Assembly: GCA_026993275.1 (NCBI GenBank)
Contig: JALWUB010000346.1
Span: forward strand, 1 to 14,653
Origin: Robiginitomaculum sp.
GTDB lineage: Bacteria > Pseudomonadota > Alphaproteobacteria > Caulobacterales > Maricaulaceae
Direction of reading: 5' to 3'
Length of the DNA: 14,653 nucleotides
The notes under the pieces: model-generated
What the model was told of the DNA's origin: nothing
Databases searched by the model: none
Seen by the model: only the letters and a program-made list of their open reading frames with translations
Part shown: positions 1-7,252 of the stretch, piece after piece
How positions within the stretch are numbered: position 1 is the stretch's first letter
Layout of the letters: every line of letters starts with the position of its first letter
Made by a program: the position numbers and the translations under genes

Positions 1-977
1 TGCTTTATGGCCATGAACAGGCCGAGCGCGCCTTTGCGGATGCGTGCAGGAGCGGGCGGGTGCACCACGCCTGGATGCTGAGCGGGCCGCGCGGCATTGG
101 CAAGGCGACACTGGCCTATCGCATGGCGCGGCGCCTGCTGGGTGCCCGTCCGGATGAATCGCGCGGCATTCTGGGGGCGGACCCGGATGACCCGGTATGC
201 CAGCGCATCGCGGCGCTCAGCCATGGCAATCTGCTGGTTCTGCGCCGCCCCTATGATGACAAGGCCAAGCGCTGGCGGGCGCAGATCACCGTTGATGAAG
301 CACGCCGTCTGCCGGGCTTTTTCGAACGCACTGCGGCGGAGGGCGGCTGGCGCGTCTGCATTGTCGATGCCGCCGATGAAATGAACACCAGCGCCATCAA
401 TGCGATTCTGAAAATCCTGGAAGAGCCGCCGGAGCGCGCCATGCTGGTGCTGGTCGCCCATGCGCCGGGGCGGCTGCCGGCGACCATCCGTTCGCGGTGC
501 CGCCAGCTGGCCTTGCGCACGCTGCCGCAGGAGGCCTGCTGCAGGCTGGCCCTGTCGCTGGGCGTCAGCCAGGGCGATGCGGAGCTGGCCGCGCGGCTCT
601 CCGGCGGCAGTCCGGCGCGGGCACTGGCCATTGCCAGGGCAGGTGGTGCGGCGCTGTGGCGCGATGTTGACCGGCTGGCCGGGCAGGGCGCCAGCGAGAG
701 CCAGGCCTATGCGCTGGCCCGCCGCTTTGCGCCGGTGAAGGCGGCGCCGCAACGCAAGCTCTTTCTGGACCTGCTGATGCTGCGTCTGGAGCAGGAAATC
801 CGCGCCCGGGCGGAACAGGGCAATGTGCGCGGCCTGGAGGCCTGGTTTTCGCTTCGTGATTCGCTGAACGGCCTCGCGGCGGATATGGAACGGCTCTATC
901 TTGACCCGGCGCAGGTGATGTTCAGCGCCGTGCAACGCGTCACGCGCACGGTTGCGCGCCATGGCGCCGGGGCCTGA
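1..977 (+). CDS. holB: DNA polymerase III subunit delta' (5'-truncated)
   Basis: Delta' is a structural subunit of the clamp loader that opens and loads the beta sliding clamp at primed DNA. The gene runs in from the left edge: the frame is open from base 3 and the family's N-terminal block (LYGHEQAE, then SGRVHHAWMLSGP) is readable upstream of the first GTG near base 60, so that GTG is not the start. Visible motifs are a P-loop-like GPRGIGKAT, a degenerate Walker B region (VDAADEMN), the conserved ILKILEEPPE and the SRC motif (IRSRC) typical of clamp-loader subunits. The four-cysteine zinc module of E. coli delta' is not recognisable: only one cysteine (DDPVC) lies in that region. The P-loop does not imply ATPase activity, because delta' normally does not hydrolyse ATP. 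The TGA is followed by GCC and then the ATG of tatD, so translation is probably coupled. The identification is firm; the true start is outside the window. Confidence 0.95.
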   Translation, partial: LYGHEQAERAFADACRSGRVHHAWMLSGPRGIGKATLAYRMARRLLGARPDESRGILGADPDDPVCQRIAALSHGNLLVLRRPYDDKAKRWRAQITVDEARRLPGFFERTAAEGGWRVCIVDAADEMNTSAINAILKILEEPPERAMLVLVAHAPGRLPATIRSRCRQLALRTLPQEACCRLALSLGVSQGDAELAARLSGGSPARALAIARAGGAALWRDVDRLAGQGASESQAYALARRFAPVKAAPQRKLFLDLLMLRLEQEIRARAEQGNVRGLEAWFSLRDSLNGLAADMERLYLDPAQVMFSAVQRVTRTVARHGAGA

Positions 978-980
978 GCC

Positions 981-1781
981 ATGCTGATCGACAGCCACGC
1001 CAATCTGCATGCCCCGGCCTTTGCGCAGGACTTGCCTGCGGTGCTGGAGCGCGCCCGCGCCCGGGGGGTGCGGGTCATGGCCACCATTTGCTGCCGTCTG
1101 AGCGAGTTTCCGAAAGCCTTGGCGGTGGCGGAATCAGACCCGGATCTGTGGTGCACCGTGGGCGTGCACCCGCACCATGCCGGCGATGATCCGGCAATAC
1201 CCGCCTCCATGCTGGCGACTCTGGCCGGACACCCCAAGGTCATCGGCATTGGCGAAACCGGCCTGGATTATCATTATGGCTACAGCAGCCGCGCCGACCA
1301 GCTGGCCAATCTGCGTGCCCATGCAGAGGCGGCGCGGCGCACCGGCCTGCCGCTCATCCTGCACAGCCGCGAGGCCGATGAGGACATGATGGCGTTTCTG
1401 GACGAGCAAAATGCAGGGGCGGACTTTGCCTTTGTGCTGCATTCCTATACCTCGGGCGCGGAACTGGCGCGGCAGGCCTGCGCCCGCGGCGGCTATTTCA
1501 GTGTCAACGGCATTGCCAGTTTCCGCAATGCCGGCACGGTCAGGGGCGTGATTGCCGACATCATGCCGATGGAGCGCATCTTGCTGGAGACCGACTGTCC
1601 ATATCTCGCCCCGGTGCCGCACCGCGGCAAGCGCAACGAGCCCGCCTTCCTGCCTCTGGTCAATGATTGCCTGGCGGCGATCAAGGGGCTGACTCCAGCC
1701 GAAACCGCCCGGCAGACCACGCGCAATTTTTTCGATCTGTTTCAGCGCGCTGCGCCGTCTGAGCGCCAGGAGAGGCCATGA
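981..1781 (+). CDS. tatD: TatD family metal-dependent hydrolase (DNase)
   Basis: The 266-residue product has the usual length of TatD/YcfH TIM-barrel hydrolases, which act as metal-dependent 3'-5' exonucleases on DNA and RNA in the cytoplasm and have been linked to DNA repair and turnover. Metal-site motifs are readable in order: DSHANL at residues 4-9, GVHPH at 61-65, GETGLDYHYG with E92, the histidine H128 in ILHSRE, H154 in FVLHSYTSG and D205 in LLETDCPYLAP. The N-terminal HxH pair of canonical members is HxN here (H6, N8); see findings. It starts three bases after the holB stop and its TGA overlaps the next ATG, so the three genes are probably one transcript. A holB-tatD neighbourhood is common in proteobacteria. 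The family is certain; the biochemical activity is inferred from the family. Confidence 0.93.
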   Translation: MLIDSHANLHAPAFAQDLPAVLERARARGVRVMATICCRLSEFPKALAVAESDPDLWCTVGVHPHHAGDDPAIPASMLATLAGHPKVIGIGETGLDYHYGYSSRADQLANLRAHAEAARRTGLPLILHSREADEDMMAFLDEQNAGADFAFVLHSYTSGAELARQACARGGYFSVNGIASFRNAGTVRGVIADIMPMERILLETDCPYLAPVPHRGKRNEPAFLPLVNDCLAAIKGLTPAETARQTTRNFFDLFQRAAPSERQERP

Positions 1782-2596
1782 GCGCGGACCGCATCGACAT
1801 CAGGATCTTGGGCTGTGGCTCGTCGGGCGGGGTGCCGCGCATCGGGCCCAACTGGGGCGCGTGCGATCCGGACGAGCCAAAAAACCGCCGCCTGCGCTGT
1901 TCGGTCCTGGTCCAGCGTATTGCCCCCGATGGCGCCGCCACCACTGTTCTGGTCGATACCGCGCCGGACATGCGCGAGCAATTGCTGGCGGCGGGGGTGA
2001 ACCGGCTCGACGCGGTGCTCTACACCCATGACCATGCCGACCAGGTCAATGGCATCGATGATCTGCGCCAGATCTGCTATCTGATGCGCCGCCGCGTGCC
2101 GGTCTATATGGACGCGCCAACCCATGCGGCGCTGACCCGCCGCTTTGCCTATTGCTTCGAGCAGGCGCCGGGTTCGGCCTATCCGCCAATCCTGGAGGCG
2201 TGCGCCATGCCGCCGCCCGGCGAGGGCTTTGCCATAGACGGCCCGGGCGGGGCGCTGCCGGTGATGGCGATTGACCATGAACACGGCCCCAACATGCGCT
2301 CGCTGGGCTTCCGTTTTGGCGCCATGGCCTACTCGCCCGACATTTCGGACCTGCCGGAACACAGTTTTGCGCATTTGCAGGGGCTCAAGGTCTGGATCGT
2401 CGATGCGCTGCGCAAGGAGCCGCACCCGACCCACGCGCATCTGGCCAAGACGCTGTCCTGGATCACCCGGCTGAAGCCGGACCGGGCGATTCTGACCAAC
2501 ATGCACATCAGCCTTGATTATGCCAGCCTGGCCGCGGAACTGCCCCCGGGGGTCGAGCCCGCCTGGGACGGACTCACGGTGTCTGCGCCAGCGTAA
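1778..2596 (+). CDS. MBL-fold metallohydrolase, PhnP-like
   Basis: The 272-residue product is a metallo-beta-lactamase-fold hydrolase of the group that includes the phosphodiesterase PhnP, and it is commonly found after tatD in alphaproteobacteria. The N-terminal block LGCGSSGGVPRIG (residues 11-23) is typical of this group. The metal motif is THDHADQ (H84, H86, D88), followed by NGIDDLR. The later ligand region is AYSPD with D188, then PTHAHL near residue 220 and LTNMHISLDY at 239-248. The final histidine of the HxHxDH motif is Gln89 and the usual LTHM is LTNM, so the second metal site may differ from PhnP. The start overlaps the tatD stop as ATGA. The natural substrate is unknown; a cyclic or linear phosphodiester is the family-based guess. 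It ends exactly where the convergent mucR gene ends. Confidence 0.88.
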   Translation: MSADRIDIRILGCGSSGGVPRIGPNWGACDPDEPKNRRLRCSVLVQRIAPDGAATTVLVDTAPDMREQLLAAGVNRLDAVLYTHDHADQVNGIDDLRQICYLMRRRVPVYMDAPTHAALTRRFAYCFEQAPGSAYPPILEACAMPPPGEGFAIDGPGGALPVMAIDHEHGPNMRSLGFRFGAMAYSPDISDLPEHSFAHLQGLKVWIVDALRKEPHPTHAHLAKTLSWITRLKPDRAILTNMHISLDYASLAAELPPGVEPAWDGLTVSAPA

Positions 2597-3004
2597 TTAT
2601 CTGCGCTTGCCCAGGCCGATTTCCTTGGCCAGTTCTGAGCGGCGGCGGGCATAGGCGGGCGCGACCATGGGATAGCTTTCCGGCAGGCCCCATTTGGCGC
2701 GGTATTCCTCCGGGCTGAGCCCGAAATGGGTGCGCAGATAGCGTTTGAGCACTTTCAGCTTGGCGCCATCTTCCAGGCAGATGATATAGTCATCGGTGAT
2801 CGAGCGGGAGACAGGCACCGCCGGCTCTTGCCGCACGGCGGCGGCCTGTGCGTCAAGCCCGGCAATGCTGGCGTGAACGGATTTGATGAGATTGGCCAGT
2901 TCATCTGCAGAGATGCTGTTTTTGCCGACATAGGATGCGACAATGCCGGTGGTCATTCTGAGGGTTTCCGAAGGGGCCTTGGGGGCTTCTTCTTCCGTGG
3001 TCAT
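2597..3004 (-). CDS. mucR: MucR/Ros family transcriptional regulator
   Basis: The 135-residue protein belongs to the Ros/MucR family, DNA-binding regulators that bind AT-rich sites and act like nucleoid proteins on surface polysaccharide, motility and cell-cycle genes in alphaproteobacteria. The N-terminal oligomerisation half contains IVASYVGKNSISADELANLI (residues 21-40). The C-terminal DNA-binding half contains DDYIICLEDG, LKRYLRTHFGLSPEEYRAKW and PMVAPAYARRRSELAKEIGLG. In the Ros zinc finger the metal is held by Cys, Cys, His, His. The matching positions here are C76, D79, Y89 and F94, with only H93 nearby, so zinc binding is doubtful. An AGGA Shine-Dalgarno-like stretch lies about seven bases upstream of the ATG. 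The gene is tail-to-tail with the MBL gene with no gap, and head-to-head with glyA across 374 bases. Family certain; targets unknown; autoregulation is likely by analogy. Confidence 0.93.
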   Translation of the reverse strand: MTTEEEAPKAPSETLRMTTGIVASYVGKNSISADELANLIKSVHASIAGLDAQAAAVRQEPAVPVSRSITDDYIICLEDGAKLKVLKRYLRTHFGLSPEEYRAKWGLPESYPMVAPAYARRRSELAKEIGLGKRR

Positions 3005-3055
3005 GTGTGTCCTCGCCTGTGCTGGGTCTTGCTTTTGGAGGGCGAAATTGCCCGC

Positions 3056-3130
3056 AATTCATTAATGAACACAAAATCTTTCCCTGAAACAAGAAAAACA
3101 TGTTAAAAACGAGCGGTAATAGGTGATAAA
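3056..3130. promoter_or_regulatory. AT-rich mucR upstream region with perfect palindrome
   Basis: About 70% of bases 3061-3130 are A or T, in a neighbourhood of roughly one third A+T. A perfect 12-base palindrome, TTCATTAATGAA, lies at 3058-3069, some 55 bases upstream of the mucR start. MucR proteins bind AT-rich DNA with TpA steps and commonly repress their own genes, so this is a plausible autoregulatory site; that is inference. No convincing -35/-10 pair for mucR could be fixed. A small inverted repeat (GGGC, six bases, GCCC) lies at 3040-3053, probably in the mucR leader. Confidence 0.4.
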
Positions 3131-3338
3131 TTCAGCTTCAACCCCGCGTTGCGAAGCTGTAACAAGATAATCCAAGTCAATGGCGCTGCAGCCACAGGGT
3201 TTCAGGGGCGTCATGCTTTTCTGTCAAAGCGGAGGCTGAAGCTTAAAGTGACCTTTGCCAGCCCGCTCACGCAGGGTCTGGCCGGTGCTGGTGCATTCAC
3301 ATTAGCGGTTGTGGCCAGGGATGAGAGGATTTATCACC
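3131..3338 (+). promoter_or_regulatory. Hairpin-rich leader region upstream of glyA
   Basis: This stretch between mucR and glyA has no convincing gene but contains several inverted repeats in the glyA direction: CAGCTTC/GAAGCTG (3133-3139 with 3153-3159), TGGC/GCCA (3181-3184 with 3191-3194), GCTTT/AAAGC (3215-3219 with 3226-3230) and CTGGCC/GGCCAG (3278-3283 with 3313-3318). The first arm can instead pair with TGAAGCT at 3237-3243, giving two mutually exclusive folds. None is followed by a U-run, so they are not ordinary terminators. I recognise no known riboswitch. It may be a long 5' leader or simply intergenic DNA. Confidence 0.3.
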
Positions 3339-3378
3339 ATGGCCACACAGGTTCGCTCTGCCTCGGAAAGGGACTTTC

Positions 3379-4686
3379 ATGAAGGATCAAGATGGGCCGC
3401 ACGGCCCGGCGCATGATTTTTTTGCACGGCCTTTGGCGCAGGATGATCCGGAGGTCATGGCCGCGATTCTTGCAGAAGAGCGCCGCCAGAGCGAGCAGAT
3501 CGAACTGATCGCATCGGAGAACATCGTTTCGCGCGCGGTGCTGGAAGCGCAGGGATCGGTCTTCACCAACAAATACGCGGAGGGCTATCCGGGACGGCGC
3601 TATTATGGCGGCTGTGTTCATGCGGACACGGTTGAAAGCCTGGCGATCGAGCGGGCCAGGCGCCTGTTTGGCGCGCACTTCGCCAATGTGCAGCCAAGCT
3701 CGGGCAGCCAGGCCAATCAGGGCGCCTTTCTGGCCCTGGTCAAGCCGGGAGACACCATATTGGGTCTCAGCCTGGCAGCGGGCGGGCATTTGACCCATGG
3801 CGCCCGGCCCAACATGTCCGGCAAATGGTTTCACGCGGTGCATTATGGCGTGCGCCGCGATACCGCCCGCATCGACATGGATGAAGTGCGCGATCTGGCC
3901 CGCAAGCACCGTCCGGCGCTGATCATCACGGGCGGGTCCGCCTATCCGCGCGTGATCGACTTTGCCGCCTTTCGCGCCATTGCCGACGAGGTCGGCGCCT
4001 ATCTGATGGTGGACATGGCCCATATCGCCGGCCTGGTGGCGGGTGGCGTGCATCCCAACCCTGTGCCGCACGCCCATGTGACCACGACGACCACCCACAA
4101 GACCCTGCGCGGCCCCCGCGGCGGCATGATTCTGTGCAATGACGAGGGGCTGGCCAGGAAGATCAATTCCGCGATTTTTCCGGGCCTTCAGGGCGGCCCG
4201 CTCATGCATGTGATCGCGGCCAAGGCGGTGGCCTTCGCAGAGGCCCTGCGCCCGGAGTTCAAGACCTATGCGCAAAACGTGGTGGCAAACTGCCAGGCCA
4301 TGGCCGCGGAGCTGGAGGCGGCGGGCTATGCCATTGTCTCGGGCGGCACCGACACCCACCTGGCGCTGGTGGATCTGCGCCCCAAGGGGGTCAAGGGCAA
4401 TGCCGCGGAGGCGGCGCTGGAGCGGGCCCGCATCACCTGCAACAAGAACGGCGTGCCGTTTGATCCGGAAAAGCCCACAGTGACTTCGGGCATTCGCATC
4501 GGCTCGCCAGCGGCGACCACGCGCGGGCTTGATACGGACGATTTTCGCGCCATCGGCGCCATGATCGCCAGGGTGCTGGACGGTCTGGCGGAGGCCCCGC
4601 AAGGCAATCCCCTGATCGAGGCGGCGGTGCGCGAAGAGGTGGCCGCCCTGACCGCGCGCTATCCCTTGTATGGGGATTTGCACTGA
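3379..4686 (+). CDS. glyA: Serine hydroxymethyltransferase
   Basis: The enzyme interconverts serine and glycine with tetrahydrofolate and 5,10-methylene-tetrahydrofolate, the main entry of one-carbon units for purine, thymidylate and methionine synthesis, using pyridoxal phosphate in the cytoplasm. The 435-residue product has normal family length. Readable motifs are [10 protein letters not shown] (42-51), [16 protein letters not shown] (63-78), QPSSGSQAN near 105-113, the cofactor-binding VDMAHIAGL (211-219), the Schiff-base lysine K241 in [15 protein letters not shown], and FPGLQGGP. The start ATG has GGAAAGG about six bases upstream. Its TGA shares a base with the ATG of nrdR (TGATG), so the two are translationally coupled. 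glyA next to nrdR is the usual alphaproteobacterial arrangement. Regulation may involve the leader region upstream. Identification is certain. Confidence 0.97.
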   Translation: MKDQDGPHGPAHDFFARPLAQDDPEVMAAILAEERRQSEQIELIASENIVSRAVLEAQGSVFTNKYAEGYPGRRYYGGCVHADTVESLAIERARRLFGAHFANVQPSSGSQANQGAFLALVKPGDTILGLSLAAGGHLTHGARPNMSGKWFHAVHYGVRRDTARIDMDEVRDLARKHRPALIITGGSAYPRVIDFAAFRAIADEVGAYLMVDMAHIAGLVAGGVHPNPVPHAHVTTTTTHKTLRGPRGGMILCNDEGLARKINSAIFPGLQGGPLMHVIAAKAVAFAEALRPEFKTYAQNVVANCQAMAAELEAAGYAIVSGGTDTHLALVDLRPKGVKGNAAEAALERARITCNKNGVPFDPEKPTVTSGIRIGSPAATTRGLDTDDFRAIGAMIARVLDGLAEAPQGNPLIEAAVREEVAALTARYPLYGDLH

Positions 4687-5141
4687 TGCGCTGCCCGTTC
4701 TGTTCAAGCGAAGATACCCAGGTCAAGGATTCGCGTCCGGCGGAGGAGGGCGCGGCGATCCGCCGCCGCCGCCAGTGCCTCTCCTGCGGCCAGCGCTTCA
4801 CCACATTCGAGCGGGTGCAATTGCGCAATCTGACCGTCGTCAAGCGTTCCGGGCGGCGGGTGCGCTTTGACCGGGAAAAGCTGCTGCGGTCGGTGCTGGT
4901 GGCGATGCAGAAGCGGCCGATGGAGCGCGAGCAGATCGAACAGCTGGTATCGTCCATCGTGCGCCGCCTGGAGGGCGAGGGCGAGGCCGACATCACCTCC
5001 GTGCGCATTGGCGAAATGGTTATGGAGGCGCTCGCCAATCTCGATCCGGTGGCCTATGTGCGCTATGCCTCGGTGTACCGGGATTTTACCGAAACCCGCG
5101 ATTTTGCCCGCTTCATTGCCGAAGAAAAGCTCGATGAATGA
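4686..5141 (+). CDS. nrdR: Transcriptional repressor NrdR
   Basis: NrdR senses ATP/dATP through an ATP-cone domain and represses ribonucleotide reductase genes by binding paired NrdR boxes in their promoters. The 151 residues match the family's usual length. The N-terminal zinc ribbon has MRCPFC and [12 protein letters not shown] with four cysteines (C3, C6, C31, C34); the arginine-rich RRRR of the ribbon is at 26-29. The ATP-cone follows from about residue 46 ([18 protein letters not shown]) to about 136 ([11 protein letters not shown]). The start overlaps the glyA stop by one base. No ribonucleotide reductase gene is in the window, so its targets lie elsewhere. A 114-base gap separates it from nusB, where many alphaproteobacteria carry riboflavin genes. 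Confidence 0.96.
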   Translation: MRCPFCSSEDTQVKDSRPAEEGAAIRRRRQCLSCGQRFTTFERVQLRNLTVVKRSGRRVRFDREKLLRSVLVAMQKRPMEREQIEQLVSSIVRRLEGEGEADITSVRIGEMVMEALANLDPVAYVRYASVYRDFTETRDFARFIAEEKLDE

Positions 5142-5255
5142 TGCGGGCCGCTGAACAAAGCGCCCGTGCATCTGTATCTTGCGCTGGCAGCCGGGGGGGC
5201 GAGCCGCTAAGTCAGGCTTGGCCAGGCTGGATCTGGCGTGCTGACGGATTGAGCG

Positions 5256-5744
5256 ATGAACAAGGCAGAACAGCGCCACAGCAGGCAGCAGCAGAGCCAG
5301 CGCCGGGCCGCCCGCCTGCGCGCGGTGCAGGCGCTGTTCCAGATGGAGCTGGGCGGCATGGGCGCCCGCCGCGTGGTTGACGAATTCCGCCAGACCCGGC
5401 TGGCCGGCGGCGATGACAGCGGCGCGCAAAGCCCGGCCGATGACGCGCTGTTCGAAAACATTGTCACCGGCGTGGTGCAGCATCAGTCCCGGGTGGATGC
5501 GGCGATTGCCGCGCATCTGGCAAAAAACTGGCGTCTTGAGCGGCTTGACGCCACCTTGCGGGCACTGCTGCGCGCGGGCGTGTATGAATTGCTGTTCCGG
5601 CGGGACACGCCGGCCAGGGTCGTGCTGGACCAGTATACCGGCCTGGCGCGTGATTTCTTCGATGGCCCCGAAGCCGGTTTTGTCAATGGCGCGCTTGATG
5701 CCGTGGCCAGGGAAGAGCGCCAGGGCGAACTGCCGCCGCCATGA
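5256..5744 (+). CDS. nusB: Transcription antitermination factor NusB
   Basis: NusB binds boxA RNA together with NusE (ribosomal protein S10) to keep RNA polymerase processive through rRNA operons. The 162-residue product has the family pattern: a basic N-terminus (QQQSQRRAARLRAVQALFQMEL, of which RLRAVQALFQMEL is the diagnostic helix), an all-helical body, and the C-terminal RLDATLRALLRAGVYELLFR followed by PARVVLDQYTGLARDF and FVNGALDAVAREE. It follows nrdR after 114 bases and overlaps thiL by four bases (ATGA), so nusB and thiL are coupled. The Shine-Dalgarno match is weak (GGATTGAG). A nusB-thiL pair is widespread in proteobacteria. Identification is firm. Confidence 0.95.
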   Translation: MNKAEQRHSRQQQSQRRAARLRAVQALFQMELGGMGARRVVDEFRQTRLAGGDDSGAQSPADDALFENIVTGVVQHQSRVDAAIAAHLAKNWRLERLDATLRALLRAGVYELLFRRDTPARVVLDQYTGLARDFFDGPEAGFVNGALDAVAREERQGELPPP

Positions 5745-6727
5745 GCGCGCAAGGCGGCGAATTCGGCTTCATCGCGGCGCTGTCCAGGCTGGCCGCCCGG
5801 GCGCCGCAATCCTTGGGCTTGCAAGACGACGGCGCCGTTCTTGCCCTGGCCGATGGCCGCAGCCTGGTGATTGCCGCCGACATGGTGCAGGCCGGTGTGC
5901 ACACCCTGGCCGATGCGCCGGTTGAGCAGGTGGCCGGCAAGGCGCTGCGCAGCAATCTGTCCGACCTGGCCGCCATGGGCGCCAGCCCGGCCTTTTACCT
6001 GAGCACCATCAGCTGGCCGGGGCCGCCGGACGAGGCCAGCCAGCGCGCCCTCATTGCCGCCCTGCAAGCGGGGCAGGAGGCCTTTGGCCTCACCCTCATT
6101 GGCGGCGACACCATCGTTGGGCAGGGGCCCCTGAGCCTCTCCATCACCGTGCTGGGCTGGGCCGAAGGGCCGCTCTTGCGCCGCGCCGGGGCGCGGCCTG
6201 GCGATGATGTCTGGGTCAGCGGCACCATTGGCGATGGCTGGCTCGGCCTGACTGTGGCCCAGGGCCGCCAGAGCGGGCTGGATGCAGCGGACCAGACCTT
6301 TCTTGTGCGCCGTTATGAATATCCCGATCCCCGGTTGAAGCTGGGCGCCAGTCTGCCGCCGCTGGCCCATTGCGGGCTCGATGTTTCGGACGGGCTGCTT
6401 GCCGATGCGGCGCATCTGGCAGAGCAGGGGGAGGGCTGTGTGTGCCTGGATCCCCTGGCGCTGCCCCTGTCCGCTCCGGCGCGGCGCTGGCTGGCCCGGC
6501 AGGCGGATCAGGACGCCGCCCGCGAAAGCCTGATGCGTGGCGGTGATGATTACGAGCTTCTCTTTACCGCCCCGCCAGAACACCGCGCGGCCATAGAGGC
6601 GCTGCAGGCGCCCGCAGACACGCGCCTGAGCCGGATCGGCCGCATTGTGCCGGGGCAGGGCGTTGCGCTGGCGCAAGCCGATGGCACCGTCCGCCCGGTC
6701 CGCGCAGCAGGCTTTACGCATTTTTGA
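5741..6727 (+). CDS. thiL: Thiamine-monophosphate kinase
   Basis: ThiL phosphorylates thiamine monophosphate with ATP to the active cofactor thiamine diphosphate, the last step of the pathway. The 328-residue length is typical for this PurM-like family. Visible motifs are EFGFIAAL at the N-terminus, LQDDGAVL (27-34) with the metal-binding aspartates, AADMVQAGVH (45-54), KALRSNLSDLAAMGASP (67-83), LIGGDTI (119-125), LDVSDGLLADAAHLA in the C-terminal half, and GGDDYELLFT. In the first motif the usual DDAA is DDGA, a mild change. The ATG overlaps the nusB stop. No other thiamine gene is in the window, so the cell either makes thiamine monophosphate elsewhere or imports precursors. Identification is firm. 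Confidence 0.95.
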   Translation: MSAQGGEFGFIAALSRLAARAPQSLGLQDDGAVLALADGRSLVIAADMVQAGVHTLADAPVEQVAGKALRSNLSDLAAMGASPAFYLSTISWPGPPDEASQRALIAALQAGQEAFGLTLIGGDTIVGQGPLSLSITVLGWAEGPLLRRAGARPGDDVWVSGTIGDGWLGLTVAQGRQSGLDAADQTFLVRRYEYPDPRLKLGASLPPLAHCGLDVSDGLLADAAHLAEQGEGCVCLDPLALPLSAPARRWLARQADQDAARESLMRGGDDYELLFTAPPEHRAAIEALQAPADTRLSRIGRIVPGQGVALAQADGTVRPVRAAGFTHF

Positions 6728-6763
6728 ACACTTGGCGTTAGGGTGCGGGAAAAGGATCTTCCC

Positions 6764-7252
6764 ATGCGCCATGTTCTCCCCGTTCTGCTCTGCCTTGCCC
6801 TGGCCAGCCCGGCTGGCGCCAACAGCGAGGGCAAGAAGAAGGAAAAGGGCCCGGGCAATCGCATCAAGGCCGAATGGACCATCAAGAACGATGTGCTGCC
6901 ACAAGGCAATGAAGCACCCAAGGATCAGGACCAGGCCTTGCGCTCTGTTGACATCCCGGTTGTCGTGGCGCCGATCTCGATCAGGGGACGGCTGGTCAAT
7001 TATGCCTTCATGAACATCCGCGTGGTGCTGAACAAGGACGTCGATGTGTGGAAAATGCGCGTCAAGTCGCCCTTCATGCGCGATGCCATCGTGCGCGCCG
7101 CCCATCGCCATCCCTTTGGCAAGCCGGGAGAGCGGTCCACAATCGACAAGGCGGAGGCGATTGCACGCATCCGCACCGCGCTATTGCCCTGGGTGTCGCC
7201 AGAACAGCTGGACCATATCGAATTGCTCAGCGTTGACATGCTCAATGGCTGA
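6764..7252 (+). CDS. Small exported protein of unknown function
   Basis: I do not recognise a characterised family. The ATG at 6764 is preferred over an in-frame start at 6743 because AAAAGGA lies eight bases upstream and the product then begins directly with a signal peptide (MRHVLPVLLCLALASPAGA, cleavage about residue 19). The mature part is about 143 residues and starts with a very basic stretch (GKKKEKGPGNRIK). It contains no cysteine and no second membrane segment. The segment NYAFMNIRVVLNKDVDVWKM, then a PF-MRDAIVRAAH pattern and a conserved-looking tail ending LLSVDMLNG, faintly resembles the periplasmic part of FliL-like flagellar proteins, but this is only a resemblance by eye. It begins 36 bases after thiL and may share its transcript. 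It is probably real: the start, signal peptide and composition agree. Function unknown. Confidence 0.72.
   Translation: MRHVLPVLLCLALASPAGANSEGKKKEKGPGNRIKAEWTIKNDVLPQGNEAPKDQDQALRSVDIPVVVAPISIRGRLVNYAFMNIRVVLNKDVDVWKMRVKSPFMRDAIVRAAHRHPFGKPGERSTIDKAEAIARIRTALLPWVSPEQLDHIELLSVDMLNG

Noticed and set aside
3149..3382. 77-codon frame ending with an ATGA overlap at the glyA start
   Set aside because: It needs a TTG start without a ribosome site, has no internal Met and resembles no family. The overlap is probably chance.
3334..4707. Open frame of 457 codons antisense to glyA
   Set aside because: Shadow of a clearly identified serine hydroxymethyltransferase; composition is rich in His, Arg and Gly as expected for a shadow.
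5211..5244. GTCAG/CTGAC inverted repeat before nusB as terminator
   Set aside because: Only five pairs, a long loop and no T-run; too weak to call.
5483..7111. Open frame of 542 codons antisense to nusB and thiL
   Set aside because: Shadow of two well-supported genes; no recognisable domain.
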